The notes under the pieces were generated by a model. The model searched no databases, was not told the origin of the DNA, and was given only the letters and a program-made list of their open reading frames with translations. The position numbers were made by a program, and so were the translations under genes. Positions 16,463 through 24,576 of a DNA stretch of 64,000 bases are shown here, piece after piece; the stretch's first letter is position 1; each line of letters begins with the position of its first letter. Origin of the DNA: Streptomyces tagetis. GTDB taxonomy: Bacteria; Actinomycetota; Actinomycetes; Streptomycetales; Streptomycetaceae. The stretch covers positions 62,001 to 126,000 of the forward strand of contig NZ_JAGPNL010000004.1 of NCBI RefSeq assembly GCF_018069565.1. Reading direction: 5' to 3'.

Positions 16463-17515
16463 TCAGCCGGCTACCCGTACGGCGAGCGCGTCGCCGATCT
16501 CGGAGGTGCTGCGCTCGGGGCGGCCGACGCGCTCGCCGAGGTCGGCGGCGACGGCGTCCTCGATGCGGGTCGCCTCGGCCTCGTGGCCGAGGTGGCGCAG
16601 CAGGAGGGCGACGGACAGGACGGTGGCCGTGGGGTCGGCCTTGCCCTGACCGGCGATGTCCGGGGCCGAGCCGTGGACGGGCTCGAACATGGACGGGAAG
16701 GTGCGGGCCGGGTTGATGTTCCCGCTCGCGGCGACGCCGATGCCGCCGGAGACGGCCGCGGCGAGGTCGGTGATGATGTCACCGAAGAGGTTGTCGGTGA
16801 CGATGACGTCGAAGCGCTCGGGCTGGGTGACCAGGAAGATGGTCGCGGCGTCGACGTGCAGGTAGTCGGTGGTGACCTCGGGGAACTCGGCGGCCACCTT
16901 CTCGAAGGTGTTCGTCCACAGGTGGCCGGCGAAGGTCAGCACGTTGTTCTTGTGGACCAGCGTCAGCTTCTTGCGGGGCCGGGCCTGGGCGCGGGCGAAG
17001 GCGTCGCGGACGACGCGCTCGACACCGAAGGCCGTGTTGACGGAGACCTCGGTGGCGACCTCGTGCTCGGTGCCCTGGCGGATGGTGCCGCCGTTGCCCG
17101 TGTAGGGGCCCTCGGTGCCCTCGCGGACGACGACGAAGTCGATCTCGGGCTGGCCGGCGAGCGGGGTGGCGACGCCGGGCAGGAGCTTGCTCGGGCGCAG
17201 GTTGACGTGGTGGTCGAAGGCGAAGCGGAGCTTCAGCAGGAAGCCGCGCTCCAGCACGCCGGAGGGGACCGAGGGGTCGCCGATGGCGCCGAGCAGGATG
17301 GCGTCGTGGGCCTTGAGGGCGTCGAGGTCGGCGTCGGTGAGGGTCTCACCGGTGGCGTGGTAGCGCCGGGCGCCGAAGTCGTACTCCTTGGTCTCCAGCT
17401 TCACATCCTGCGGGAGGGCGGCGGAGAGGACCTTGAGCCCCTCGGCCACGACCTCCTGGCCGATGCCGTCACCGGGGATCACTGCGAGATTGAGGATGCG
17501 AGAGCTTGCCGACAT
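16463..17515 (-). CDS. leuB: 3-Isopropylmalate dehydrogenase
   Basis: A 350-residue NAD-dependent enzyme that oxidises and decarboxylates 3-isopropylmalate in leucine synthesis. The N-terminus is LNLAVIPGDGIGQEVVAEGL. Substrate and Mg sites are visible: LRFAFDHHVNLRPSKL, VREGTEGPYTGNGG, VHKNNVL and the Asp-rich TDNLFGDIITDLAAAV; NAD binding includes EPVHGSAPDIAGQGKADP. ATG 17515 is preferred because it gives the family's usual N-terminus; an in-frame start 12 codons upstream exists. It precedes ilvE on the same strand. Confidence 0.96.
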   Translation of the reverse strand: MSASSRILNLAVIPGDGIGQEVVAEGLKVLSAALPQDVKLETKEYDFGARRYHATGETLTDADLDALKAHDAILLGAIGDPSVPSGVLERGFLLKLRFAFDHHVNLRPSKLLPGVATPLAGQPEIDFVVVREGTEGPYTGNGGTIRQGTEHEVATEVSVNTAFGVERVVRDAFARAQARPRKKLTLVHKNNVLTFAGHLWTNTFEKVAAEFPEVTTDYLHVDAATIFLVTQPERFDVIVTDNLFGDIITDLAAAVSGGIGVAASGNINPARTFPSMFEPVHGSAPDIAGQGKADPTATVLSVALLLRHLGHEAEATRIEDAVAADLGERVGRPERSTSEIGDALAVRVAG

Positions 17516-17551
17516 GGGCTGCACCCTACCGCTCGTCCCACGGGATGACAT

Positions 17552-17576
17552 GCGGCGTCCGCGATGCGGACACCGC
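17552..17576 (-). terminator. Hairpin between the 43-residue gene and leuB
   Basis: An 11-bp stem (17552-17562 with 17566-17576) with one G-U pair and a 3-nt loop, 26 nt after the small gene's stop on the minus strand. Confidence 0.55.
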
Positions 17577-17602
17577 GTCGGCGGGACCGGCGGCGCGGGG
17601 CC

Positions 17603-17734
17603 TCAGTGGCCGGTCGCGCCGCCGTTGTCACGGCGGTCGAGGGCGCGCTGGAGGGCGGCGGCGGCGTTCTTGCGGTCCGAGTCGGCGGTACGGGAGGTGT
17701 GGCGGACGCGGCGGCGGACGGTGGTCTCGGCCAT
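17603..17734 (-). CDS. Small basic protein (43 residues), unknown function
   Basis: A short frame starting MAETTVRRRVRHTSRTADSD and rich in Arg, Ala and Asp. AAGGAG lies 9 nt before ATG 17734, which is strong support for translation in this genome. No domain is recognised. The sequence is hydrophilic with no signal peptide or membrane segment, so a cytoplasmic location and nucleic-acid or protein binding are possible. It lies upstream of leuB on the same strand with a hairpin between them. An 18-bp palindrome sits about 130 nt upstream. Confidence 0.65.
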   Translation of the reverse strand: MAETTVRRRVRHTSRTADSDRKNAAAALQRALDRRDNGGATGH

Positions 17735-18103
17735 GGGGATCGACTCCTTCGGCGCACGGGAGCGCCAGAGCTGGCACAGACAGCGGTTGACGAGACACCG
17801 GAAAGGGGCGGGGAGCACGAGGCCGCAGGGATTGCCTGCACGGGGCCCGGCTCACGACCGCCCTCGCCCGATCGGGCGAGACGTTCGGCTCATTCCAAGC
17901 TAAGGGAGCGAGGGGCGTCTGTCTGCATCATTACTCGGACTTCCTACTATCTGAGACGGTGACCCCCCTCACACCGCTCTGACCTGCGCCGATACCTTCG
18001 AGCACCGCACCGTGCCGTCAGTCGAAGAACAGTTCCCGAGCCGTATGGCCGTCCGATACGGCCCGGAGCCCCTGACTCCGGCCCCCGGCCCGCCGCGGGA
18101 AAG
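17735..18103. other. Intergenic region with palindrome 17863-17880
   Basis: No gene is supported between the small gene and the putA-type gene. CTCGCCCGATCGGGCGAG at 17863-17880 is a perfect 18-bp palindrome. A locally AT-rich patch at about 17925-17955 is the likeliest promoter for the small gene on the minus strand. Confidence 0.5.
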
Positions 18104-18145
18104 CCGACGGGCCGGGTCCCCGGAGAGGGGGGCCCGGCCCGTCGG
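18104..18145 (-). terminator. Terminator of proline-catabolism operon
   Basis: A perfect 13-bp stem (18104-18116 with 18133-18145), extended inward by a G-U and C-G pairs, 13 nt downstream of the pyrroline-5-carboxylate dehydrogenase stop. Confidence 0.85.
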
Positions 18146-18157
18146 CGATGGCCGTGC

Positions 18158-19789
18158 TCAGCCCATGTGCGGGTAGGTGTAGTCGGTCGGCGCGACCAGC
18201 GTCTCCTTGATGGCGCGGGTCAGCGTCCAGCGCATCAGGTTCTGCGGGGCGCCGGCCTTGTCGTTGGTGCCCGAGGCGCGGCCACCGCCGAAGGGCTGCT
18301 GGCCGACGACGGCGCCGGTCGACTTGTCGTTGATGTAGAAGTTGCCGGCCGCGAAGCGCAGCTTCTCCATCGTGTACGCGGTCGCCGCGCGGTCGGCGGA
18401 GACGACCGAGCCGGTCAGCGCGTAGTCGGAGGCCGACTCCATCTGGGTCAGCATCTCGTCGTAGCGCTCGTCCTCGTAGACGTGCACGGCGAGGATCGGG
18501 CCGAAGTACTCGGTGGTGAAGACCTCGTTGTCCGGGTCGGAGCACTCGATGACGGTCGGGCGGACGAAGTAGCCCACCGAGTCGTCGTAGCCGCCGCCGG
18601 CGACGATCGTGCAGGCCGGGTCCTGCTTGGCGCGGTCGATCGCGGCCTTGTTCTTGGCGAAGGAACGCTCGTCGATGACGGCGCCCATGAAGTTGGCCAG
18701 GTCGGTGACGTCGCCCATGGTGAGGTAGTCGACCTCGGCGGCGAACTCCTCCTTGAAGCCGTCGTTCCAGATCGACGCCGGGATGTACGCGCGCGAGGTG
18801 GCGCTGCACTTCTGGCCCTGGTACTCGAAGGCACCGCGGGTCAGGGCGGTCTTCAGCACCGCGCGGTCGGCGCTCGGGTGGGCGACCAGGAAGTCCTTGC
18901 CGCCGGTCTCGCCGACCAGGCGCGGGTAGGCGCGGTACTTCTCGATGTTGTTGCCGACCGTCTTCCACAGGTGCTGGAAGGTCTTGGTCGAGCCGGTGAA
19001 GTGGATGCCGGCCAGGTCGCGGTGGTGGAGGGTGACCTCGGAGACCTCGATGCCGTCGCCGGTGACCAGGTTGATGACGCCCTTGGGCAGCCCGGCCTCC
19101 TCCAGCAGCTCCATCAGGAGCACGGCGGCGTGGGTCTGCGTCGGGGACGGCTTCCAGACCACCACGTTGCCCATCAGGGCCGGGGCGGTGGGCAGGTTGG
19201 CCGCGATCGCCGTGAAGTTGAAGGGCGTGATCGCGTAGACGAAGCCCTCCAGCGGGCGGTGGTCCAGGCGGTTCCACACGCCGGGCGAGTTGGCCGGGGG
19301 CTGCTCGGCCAGGATGCCGCGGGCGTAGTGGACGTTGAAGCGCCAGAAGTCGACCAGCTCGCAGGGGCTGTCGATCTCGGCCTGCTGCGCGGTCTTGGAC
19401 TGGCCGAGCATGGTGGAGGCGGCGATGGTCTCGCGCCAGGGGCCGGCCAGCAGTTCGGCGGCGCGCAGGATGATCGCCGCGCGGTCGTCGAAGGACATCG
19501 CGCGCCAGGCGGGGGCGGCGGCCAGGGCGGCGTCGACCGCGTCCTGGGCGTCCTGCCGGGTGGCGTTGGCGTAGGTGCCCAGGCGGGCCTTGTGGTTGTG
19601 CGGCTGCACCACGTCGAAGCGCTCGCCGCCGCCCATCCGCTTCTCGCCGCCGATGGTGCAGGGCAGCTCGACGGGGTTGTCGGCCAGCTCCTTGAGCCTG
19701 GCCTCCAGCCGGGCGCGCTCGGGCGAGCCGGGGGCGTAGCCGTGCACCGGCTCGTTGACGGGGGTGGGGACCTGGGTCACAGCGTCCAT
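18158..19789 (-). CDS. pruA: Delta-1-pyrroline-5-carboxylate dehydrogenase
   Basis: A 543-residue aldehyde dehydrogenase that oxidises glutamate semialdehyde (from pyrroline-5-carboxylate) to glutamate with NAD, the second step of proline breakdown. Catalytic Glu294 (LVGETGGKD) and nucleophile Cys328 (YQGQKCSATSRAY) are in place, and ITPFNFTAIAANLP and FTGSTKTFQHLW are family signatures. Length equals the actinobacterial monofunctional enzyme, not the bifunctional PutA of proteobacteria. ATG 19789 is preceded by AAGGAG. It lies 49 nt after the proline dehydrogenase gene on the same strand; the two are one operon. Confidence 0.96.
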   Translation of the reverse strand: MDAVTQVPTPVNEPVHGYAPGSPERARLEARLKELADNPVELPCTIGGEKRMGGGERFDVVQPHNHKARLGTYANATRQDAQDAVDAALAAAPAWRAMSFDDRAAIILRAAELLAGPWRETIAASTMLGQSKTAQQAEIDSPCELVDFWRFNVHYARGILAEQPPANSPGVWNRLDHRPLEGFVYAITPFNFTAIAANLPTAPALMGNVVVWKPSPTQTHAAVLLMELLEEAGLPKGVINLVTGDGIEVSEVTLHHRDLAGIHFTGSTKTFQHLWKTVGNNIEKYRAYPRLVGETGGKDFLVAHPSADRAVLKTALTRGAFEYQGQKCSATSRAYIPASIWNDGFKEEFAAEVDYLTMGDVTDLANFMGAVIDERSFAKNKAAIDRAKQDPACTIVAGGGYDDSVGYFVRPTVIECSDPDNEVFTTEYFGPILAVHVYEDERYDEMLTQMESASDYALTGSVVSADRAATAYTMEKLRFAAGNFYINDKSTGAVVGQQPFGGGRASGTNDKAGAPQNLMRWTLTRAIKETLVAPTDYTYPHMG

Positions 19790-19838
19790 GGGTTCCGGGA
19801 CTCCTTGACTTGAGCGGGTGTCGAGCGGTGGTGCGGGC

Positions 19839-20765
19839 TCAGCCCTTGGTGACCATCGACCGGACGAAGAAGCGCAGGTTCGCGGGCTTCTCCGCCAGAC
19901 GGCGCATGAAGTAGCCGTACCAGTCGGTGCCGTAGGCGGTGTAGACGCGTACGCGGTGGCCCTCGTCGGCCAGCCGCCGCTGCTCGTCGCCACGGATGCC
20001 GTACAGCATCTGGAACTCGTACTCGTCGAGCTTGCGCCCGGCGAGCCGGGCCATCTCCTGGCCGATGGAGATCAGGCGGGGATCGTGGGACCCGATCATC
20101 GGGTACCCCTCGCCCTCCATCAGGGTGCGCAGGATGCGTACGTACGCCTTGTCGATCTCGTGCTTCTGCTGGTAGGCGACCTCGGCGGGCTCCTTGTAGG
20201 CGCCCTTCACCAACCGTACGCGACTGCCGCTCGCGGCGAGCCGACGCGCGTCGGCCTCGGTGCGGAAGAGGTACGCCTGGATGACGCAGCCCGTCTGCGG
20301 GACGTCCCTGCGCAGCTCCTCGTGGATGGCGAACATCGAGTCGAGGGTGGTGTGGTCCTCGGCGTCGAGGGTGACCGTGGTGCCGATCTCGGCGGCGGCC
20401 TCGACGACCGGGCGGACGTTCCTCAGGGCCAGCTCGTGGCCCCCGTCGAGCGCCTGGCCGAACATCGACAGCTTCACGGACATCTCGGCGCGGGCGCCGA
20501 GGCCGAGCGGCTTCAGCCGGTCGATCAGCTCCAGGTAGGCGTCGCGGGCCGCCTCGGCCTGCGCCGGGCTGGTGATGTCCTCGCCGACGACGTCCATCGT
20601 CAGCTCCAGGCCCCGTCCGGCCAGCTCCTCGATGACCGGGAGCACCTGGCCGACGTTCTCGCCGGGGATGAAGCGGTCGACGACCGGCTTGGTCACGGGC
20701 GCGGCCGAGACCAGGCGGCGCATGCGGTCGCTGCGCGACGCGGCGAGAATCACGGGACCCAGCAC
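19839..20765 (-). CDS. Proline dehydrogenase
   Basis: A 308-residue FAD-dependent proline dehydrogenase (PRODH barrel) that oxidises proline to pyrroline-5-carboxylate. Recognisable segments are TMDVVGEDITSPAQAEAARD, EMSVKLSMFGQALDGGHELA, TLDAEDHTTLDS, QAYLFRTEADARRL, RVRLVKGAYKEP and the C-terminal YTAYGTDWYGYFMRRLAEKP. GTG 20765 is chosen because GGAGG sits 5-6 nt upstream and the N-terminus then reads LGPVILAASRSDRMRRLV. It forms an operon with the downstream dehydrogenase and is divergent from a PucR-type regulator. Confidence 0.95.
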   Translation of the reverse strand: MLGPVILAASRSDRMRRLVSAAPVTKPVVDRFIPGENVGQVLPVIEELAGRGLELTMDVVGEDITSPAQAEAARDAYLELIDRLKPLGLGARAEMSVKLSMFGQALDGGHELALRNVRPVVEAAAEIGTTVTLDAEDHTTLDSMFAIHEELRRDVPQTGCVIQAYLFRTEADARRLAASGSRVRLVKGAYKEPAEVAYQQKHEIDKAYVRILRTLMEGEGYPMIGSHDPRLISIGQEMARLAGRKLDEYEFQMLYGIRGDEQRRLADEGHRVRVYTAYGTDWYGYFMRRLAEKPANLRFFVRSMVTKG

Positions 20766-20948
20766 GGGGCACCTCCAACTGACACACAACACATGGCCGC
20801 GGCCCGAGGCTTCGGGGAACGGCACGGAGAACCACCGTGAAATCTAGGGACCGTCTCGATCCTCGGCCATCGACACCTGTCACGCATCCGTGCCGCGGAT
20901 CTCAGACAGATGTATGAAGCGCGGGGCCGAATAGGGGAGAATGCCCGG

Positions 20949-22142
20949 GTGACGTCGGATTCCACGGGTGACTACCAGGAGCTGGTCGACGAGATCTCGG
21001 AGCTGCTGGGGGCACCGGCGACGCTGGAGAGCCGCGACTTCGAGCTGATCGCCTTCGGTGCCTACGACAGCGAGGGCGACCTCGACCCGTCGGCGCTGGA
21101 CCCGGTGCGCACCCGCTCGATCCTCACCCGGCGCTCGACCGACGCCGTCCGCGCCTGGTTCGAGGGGTTCGGCATCACCCGGGCCACCGGTCCGGTCCGC
21201 ATCCCGCCGACCCCCGAGGCGGGCGTCTACCGGGGCCGGACCTGTCTGCCGGTGCGCCACGGCGGGGTGGTCCTCGGCTACGTCTGGCTGCTGGACACCG
21301 ACCCGGGGCCGACCGAGGCGCAGCTCGCCGCGGCCATGGAGGTCACCGGACGGATCGGCGCGCTCCTCGCCGACGAGGCGCGGCACGGCGCCGACCTCAG
21401 CCGGGAGCTGCGGGCGGTGCTGACCGCCGAGCGGGAGTGGCAGCGGGAGATGGCCGTGGCCGAGCTGCGCAGCGCCCTCGGCGCCCGCGCGGACGGCCCG
21501 CACGCGGTGGTGTGCGTGGCTCCGTGGCCCTCGGCGGGCCCGGACGACGCCCCGTCGGTACGGACGGTGCCGGGCGCGGCGGCGCTGTGCACACTGGCGT
21601 CGGGCGCGGCGGGCCGCTCGCTGGCGCTGCTGGTGCGGCTGCGGTCGGCTCAGGTGCCGGCCCCGGCGGTGTCGGCGGCGGGGAAGCTGCTGGAGCGGGC
21701 GCGGGGCACGGCGGGCGCCGGGGCCGCGGGCGAGGCGGTGGCCGGGGTGGCCGCGCCGCGGACCGGGCTGGCGGAGCTGGCGGCGGCGTGGGGCGAGGCG
21801 TCGGCGGCGGCGCGCGCGGCGGCGGCGGAGCCGCGGCTCGGCCCGGTCGCCGAGTGGGCGTCGATCGGCCCGTTCCGGCTGCTGACGGCGCTGTCGCCGG
21901 GGGCGGCCCCGGACCCCGCGGTACGGGCGCTGCTCTTCCCCGTCCACCGGGAGCTGGCCCGGACCGCCGAGGTCTATCTGGACCGGGCCGGCCAGGCGGG
22001 CCGTACGGCGGCGGAGCTGGGCATCCACCGGCAGACGCTGTACTACCGGCTCTCCCGGGTCGAGCAGCTCACCGGCCTGGACCTGGACGACGGCGAGGAC
22101 CGCCTGCTCCTGCACATGGCCCTCAAGGCGCGGCGGCTGTAG
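20949..22142 (+). CDS. PucR/CdaR-type transcriptional regulator, probably of proline catabolism
   Basis: A 397-residue regulator. The C-terminal ~60 residues are the PucR-type helix-turn-helix (GRTAAELGIHRQTLYYRLSR, then EQLTGLDLDDGEDRLLLHMA). The N-terminal part (ELVDEISELLGAPATLESRD) looks like a GAF-like sensing region, and the centre is Ala/Gly-rich. GTG 20949 is supported by GGGGAGA at 20934-20940. It is divergent from the proline dehydrogenase gene with 183 nt between starts, so control of proline use is the natural inference. Its final codons and stop are embedded in a 38-bp tandem repeat. Confidence 0.88.
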   Translation: MTSDSTGDYQELVDEISELLGAPATLESRDFELIAFGAYDSEGDLDPSALDPVRTRSILTRRSTDAVRAWFEGFGITRATGPVRIPPTPEAGVYRGRTCLPVRHGGVVLGYVWLLDTDPGPTEAQLAAAMEVTGRIGALLADEARHGADLSRELRAVLTAEREWQREMAVAELRSALGARADGPHAVVCVAPWPSAGPDDAPSVRTVPGAAALCTLASGAAGRSLALLVRLRSAQVPAPAVSAAGKLLERARGTAGAGAAGEAVAGVAAPRTGLAELAAAWGEASAAARAAAAEPRLGPVAEWASIGPFRLLTALSPGAAPDPAVRALLFPVHRELARTAEVYLDRAGQAGRTAAELGIHRQTLYYRLSRVEQLTGLDLDDGEDRLLLHMALKARRL

Positions 22143-22230
22143 GGGCGGGCGCGGCCGGGGCCGTACCGCGGCGGCTGTAGGGGCGGGCGCGGCCGGGGCC
22201 GTACCGCGGCGGCTGTGGGGACGGGCGCCG
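22131..22230 (+). repeat. 38-bp tandem repeat starting in the regulator's last codons
   Basis: Two perfect 38-bp units (22131-22168 and 22169-22206) plus a partial third copy with substitutions. The unit begins CGGCGGCTGTAG, the last three codons of the regulator, so the stop codon context is duplicated. Confidence 0.9.
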
Positions 22231-22257
22231 CCGGGCCGCACCGGTCCCCCGGTCGGC

Positions 22258-22875
22258 TCAGCCGTCGCGCTCCGGGCCGCCGGCCGCGGGGCCCCGGCCG
22301 GTGGCGGCCTCGATCACCCGGCGCAGCCCCTCGGCCAGCGGGCCGGCCTCGGGCCCGCCGGCCGGGTCGAAGGACCACTGCGCGATCAGGCCGGTCATCA
22401 GCGTCACGTAGAACAGCCCCACGGTGTCCGCCGTCTCGCCCGGCACCTCCTCCTCCGCCCCGCCCATGAGCAGGGCGACCAGCGCGCGCCCGGCCTCCCG
22501 CTGCGCCAGCGCGAGATGATCGCGCAGCTCGGGCATCCGGTCGCCCATCACCACGATCTCCATGGTCAGGCGCCAGGGTGAGCCGGGCTCGCGCATGGTG
22601 TCGACGATGTGGGACCAGACCTCCCGGAACCGCTCGACGGAGCCCGGGGCGGTGTCGCCCGGGGCGGTCCCGTCCCCGAGGAAGGACGCTCCCACGTCCT
22701 CCACCAGCGCCACGTAGGCCCGCGCGAGGAGCGCGTCCTTCGATCCGTAGTGGTAGCCGATGGACGCCAGGTTGGTCCCCGACTCCCTGACGACGTCCCG
22801 CGCGGTGGTGCGCGCGAACCCCTTCTCCAGCAGGCAGCGCTTGGCGCCTTCGAGCAGATCCTCACGGTGTCCCAT
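22258..22875 (-). CDS. TetR-family repressor next to an exporter
   Basis: A 205-residue TetR-family protein. The N-terminal helix-turn-helix is clear (CLLEKGFARTTARDVVRESG, NLASIGYHYGSKDALLARAY); the C-terminal ligand domain is divergent. It is transcribed away from the exporter at 22973, and the 97-nt shared region carries a 10-bp inverted repeat, so it most likely represses the exporter and itself until a ligand binds. There is no Shine-Dalgarno; TAGGGT lies six bases before ATG 22875, indicating a leaderless mRNA. Confidence 0.9.
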   Translation of the reverse strand: MGHREDLLEGAKRCLLEKGFARTTARDVVRESGTNLASIGYHYGSKDALLARAYVALVEDVGASFLGDGTAPGDTAPGSVERFREVWSHIVDTMREPGSPWRLTMEIVVMGDRMPELRDHLALAQREAGRALVALLMGGAEEEVPGETADTVGLFYVTLMTGLIAQWSFDPAGGPEAGPLAEGLRRVIEAATGRGPAAGGPERDG

Positions 22876-22881
22876 GGCGTG

Positions 22882-22965
22882 ACCCTACCGCTCGATTCAT
22901 ACAGACGTCCCACACATACGTCTTACACGGTCGTTCTATACAAGCGTGTAAGACGCGCGTACAGT
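22882..22965. promoter_or_regulatory. Divergent leaderless promoters and TetR operator
   Basis: On the minus strand TAGGGT (22882-22887) lies 6 nt before the tetR start. On the plus strand TACAGT (22960-22965) lies 7 nt before the exporter ATG. Between them CGTCTTACAC (22919-22928) and GTGTAAGACG (22946-22955) form a perfect inverted repeat 27 bp centre to centre, the right arm ending 4 nt before the exporter -10 box. Confidence 0.65.
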
Positions 22966-22972
22966 CCTCGGC

Positions 22973-24520
22973 ATGACACCGAATCCGCCCCCTGCCGGGC
23001 GCCGTGAGTGGACGGCGCTGGCCGTCCTGATGCTCCCGCTCCTCCTGGTCTCGATGGACGCCTCGGTCCTCTACTTCGCCATCCCCGCGATCAGCGCCGA
23101 CCTGGAACCGAGCGGCACCCAGCAGCTCTGGATCTTCGACATCTACGCCTTCGTCCTGGCGGGCCTGCTGATGACGATGGGGTCGCTCGGCGACCGCGTG
23201 GGCCGGCGCCGGCTGCTCCTCGCGGGCGCCGCGGCCTTCGGCGCCGCCTCCCTGGTGGCCGCGTACGCCGACAGCGCCGCCACCCTGATCGCGGCCCGCG
23301 CCGTGCTCGGCATCGGCGGCGCCACGCTGATGCCGTCGACACTCGCCATGGTCCGCACGCTCTTCGTCCACCCGGCGCAGCGCGCGAAGGCGATCGCGGT
23401 GTGGTCCGGCGTGCTGACGGCCGGCGTCGCGCTGGGCTCCGTGCTCAGCGGGGTGCTGGTCGAGTTCTTCTGGTGGGGCTCGGTCTTCCTGGTCAACCTG
23501 CCGGCGATGGCGCTGCTGCTGGTCCTCGGCCCGTTCCTGCTGCCCGAGTCGAAGGACCCCTCGCCGGGCCGCTTCGACTGGCCGAGCGTCCCCCTGTCGA
23601 TGGCCGCGGTGCTCCCCGTGGTCTACGGCCTGAAGGAGATCCCGTCGCAGGGCTGGAACGTCCGCTACGTCGTCGCGGTGACCGTCGGACTGCTCTTCGC
23701 CGCCCTCTTCGTGCACCGGCAGCGGACCACCGCCTCGCCGATGATCTCCCCGGCGCTGTTCCGCGGACGCGGCTTCGCCCCCGCCGTCGCCCTCAGCCTG
23801 GTCTGCGCGTTCGGGATGATGGGCTCGGTGTTCTTCACCACGCAGTACCTCCAGTCGGTGCTGGGCAAGAGCGCGATGGAGGCCGCGTTGTGGGCGCTGC
23901 TGCCCTCCGTGCCGATCGGCCTGGCCGCCCCGCTGGCGACCGCCCTGGTGCAGCGGGGCGTGCCCCGGGTCCACGTCGTCACCGCCGGCTTCGCCATCAC
24001 CGCGGCCGGCTACGGACTGCTGGTGCCGACCGGCACGGACTCGCTGTGGCTGCTGCTGGTGGCGTGCGGTGTGCTCGCCTCCGGGGTCGTCATGGTGATG
24101 TCCCAGATGACGGACCTGGCGCTGGGGAGCGTGTCGCCGGAGCGGGCGGGTTCCGCGTCCTCGCTGATGGAGACCGGCACGGAGTTCGGCGGGGCGCTCG
24201 GCATGGCGTTCCTCGGTTCCCTCGGCACGGCCCTCTACCGGCACGGCATCCCGGACTCGGCGCCGGCCGCCGCCCACGAGACCCTCGGCGGCGCGATGGC
24301 GATCGCCGGCCGGCTGCCGGGGCGCGCGGGGGACGCCCTGGCGGCGTCGGCCCGGGAGGCGTTCACCCGGGGCATGCACGGGGCGGCGATCGCCGCAGCG
24401 GTGGTGCTCGCCGGGGCCGCGGTGGCGGCGTCGGTGACGCTGCGGCGGGTGCGGGCGCGGGAGGAGGGCCCCACGCAGAGCGCCGGACGGGCCGAGGAGG
24501 CCGGCGCGTCCGGCGTATGA
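22973..24520 (+). CDS. MFS drug exporter, DHA2 (14-TM) family
   Basis: A 515-residue membrane transporter of the EmrB/QacA/SmvA type, a proton-driven multidrug exporter. Motif A is GSLGDRVGRRRLLLAG; WIFDIYAFVLAGLLMTMG and VLGIGGATLMPSTLAM match the SmvA-like branch, and GVALGSVLSGVLVEFFWWGSVF is motif C region. About 14 hydrophobic segments are visible. The C-terminal tail is Arg/Glu-rich. ATG 22973 lacks a ribosome site and is probably leaderless. A divergent TetR repressor and operator indicate inducible expression. Substrate is unknown; quaternary or cationic drugs are typical of the family. Confidence 0.92.
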   Translation: MTPNPPPAGRREWTALAVLMLPLLLVSMDASVLYFAIPAISADLEPSGTQQLWIFDIYAFVLAGLLMTMGSLGDRVGRRRLLLAGAAAFGAASLVAAYADSAATLIAARAVLGIGGATLMPSTLAMVRTLFVHPAQRAKAIAVWSGVLTAGVALGSVLSGVLVEFFWWGSVFLVNLPAMALLLVLGPFLLPESKDPSPGRFDWPSVPLSMAAVLPVVYGLKEIPSQGWNVRYVVAVTVGLLFAALFVHRQRTTASPMISPALFRGRGFAPAVALSLVCAFGMMGSVFFTTQYLQSVLGKSAMEAALWALLPSVPIGLAAPLATALVQRGVPRVHVVTAGFAITAAGYGLLVPTGTDSLWLLLVACGVLASGVVMVMSQMTDLALGSVSPERAGSASSLMETGTEFGGALGMAFLGSLGTALYRHGIPDSAPAAAHETLGGAMAIAGRLPGRAGDALAASAREAFTRGMHGAAIAAAVVLAGAAVAASVTLRRVRAREEGPTQSAGRAEEAGASGV

Positions 24521-24541
24521 GCGAGGAGTGCCCGAAGGGGC

Positions 24542-24569
24542 TTCCGGGGCCGCGCGCGCGGCCCCGGAA
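24542..24569. terminator. Bidirectional terminator between exporter and serA
   Basis: A perfect 28-bp palindrome lying between two convergent genes, 21 nt after the exporter stop and 7 nt from the serA stop. Confidence 0.85.
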
Positions 24570-24576
24570 CGGACGG

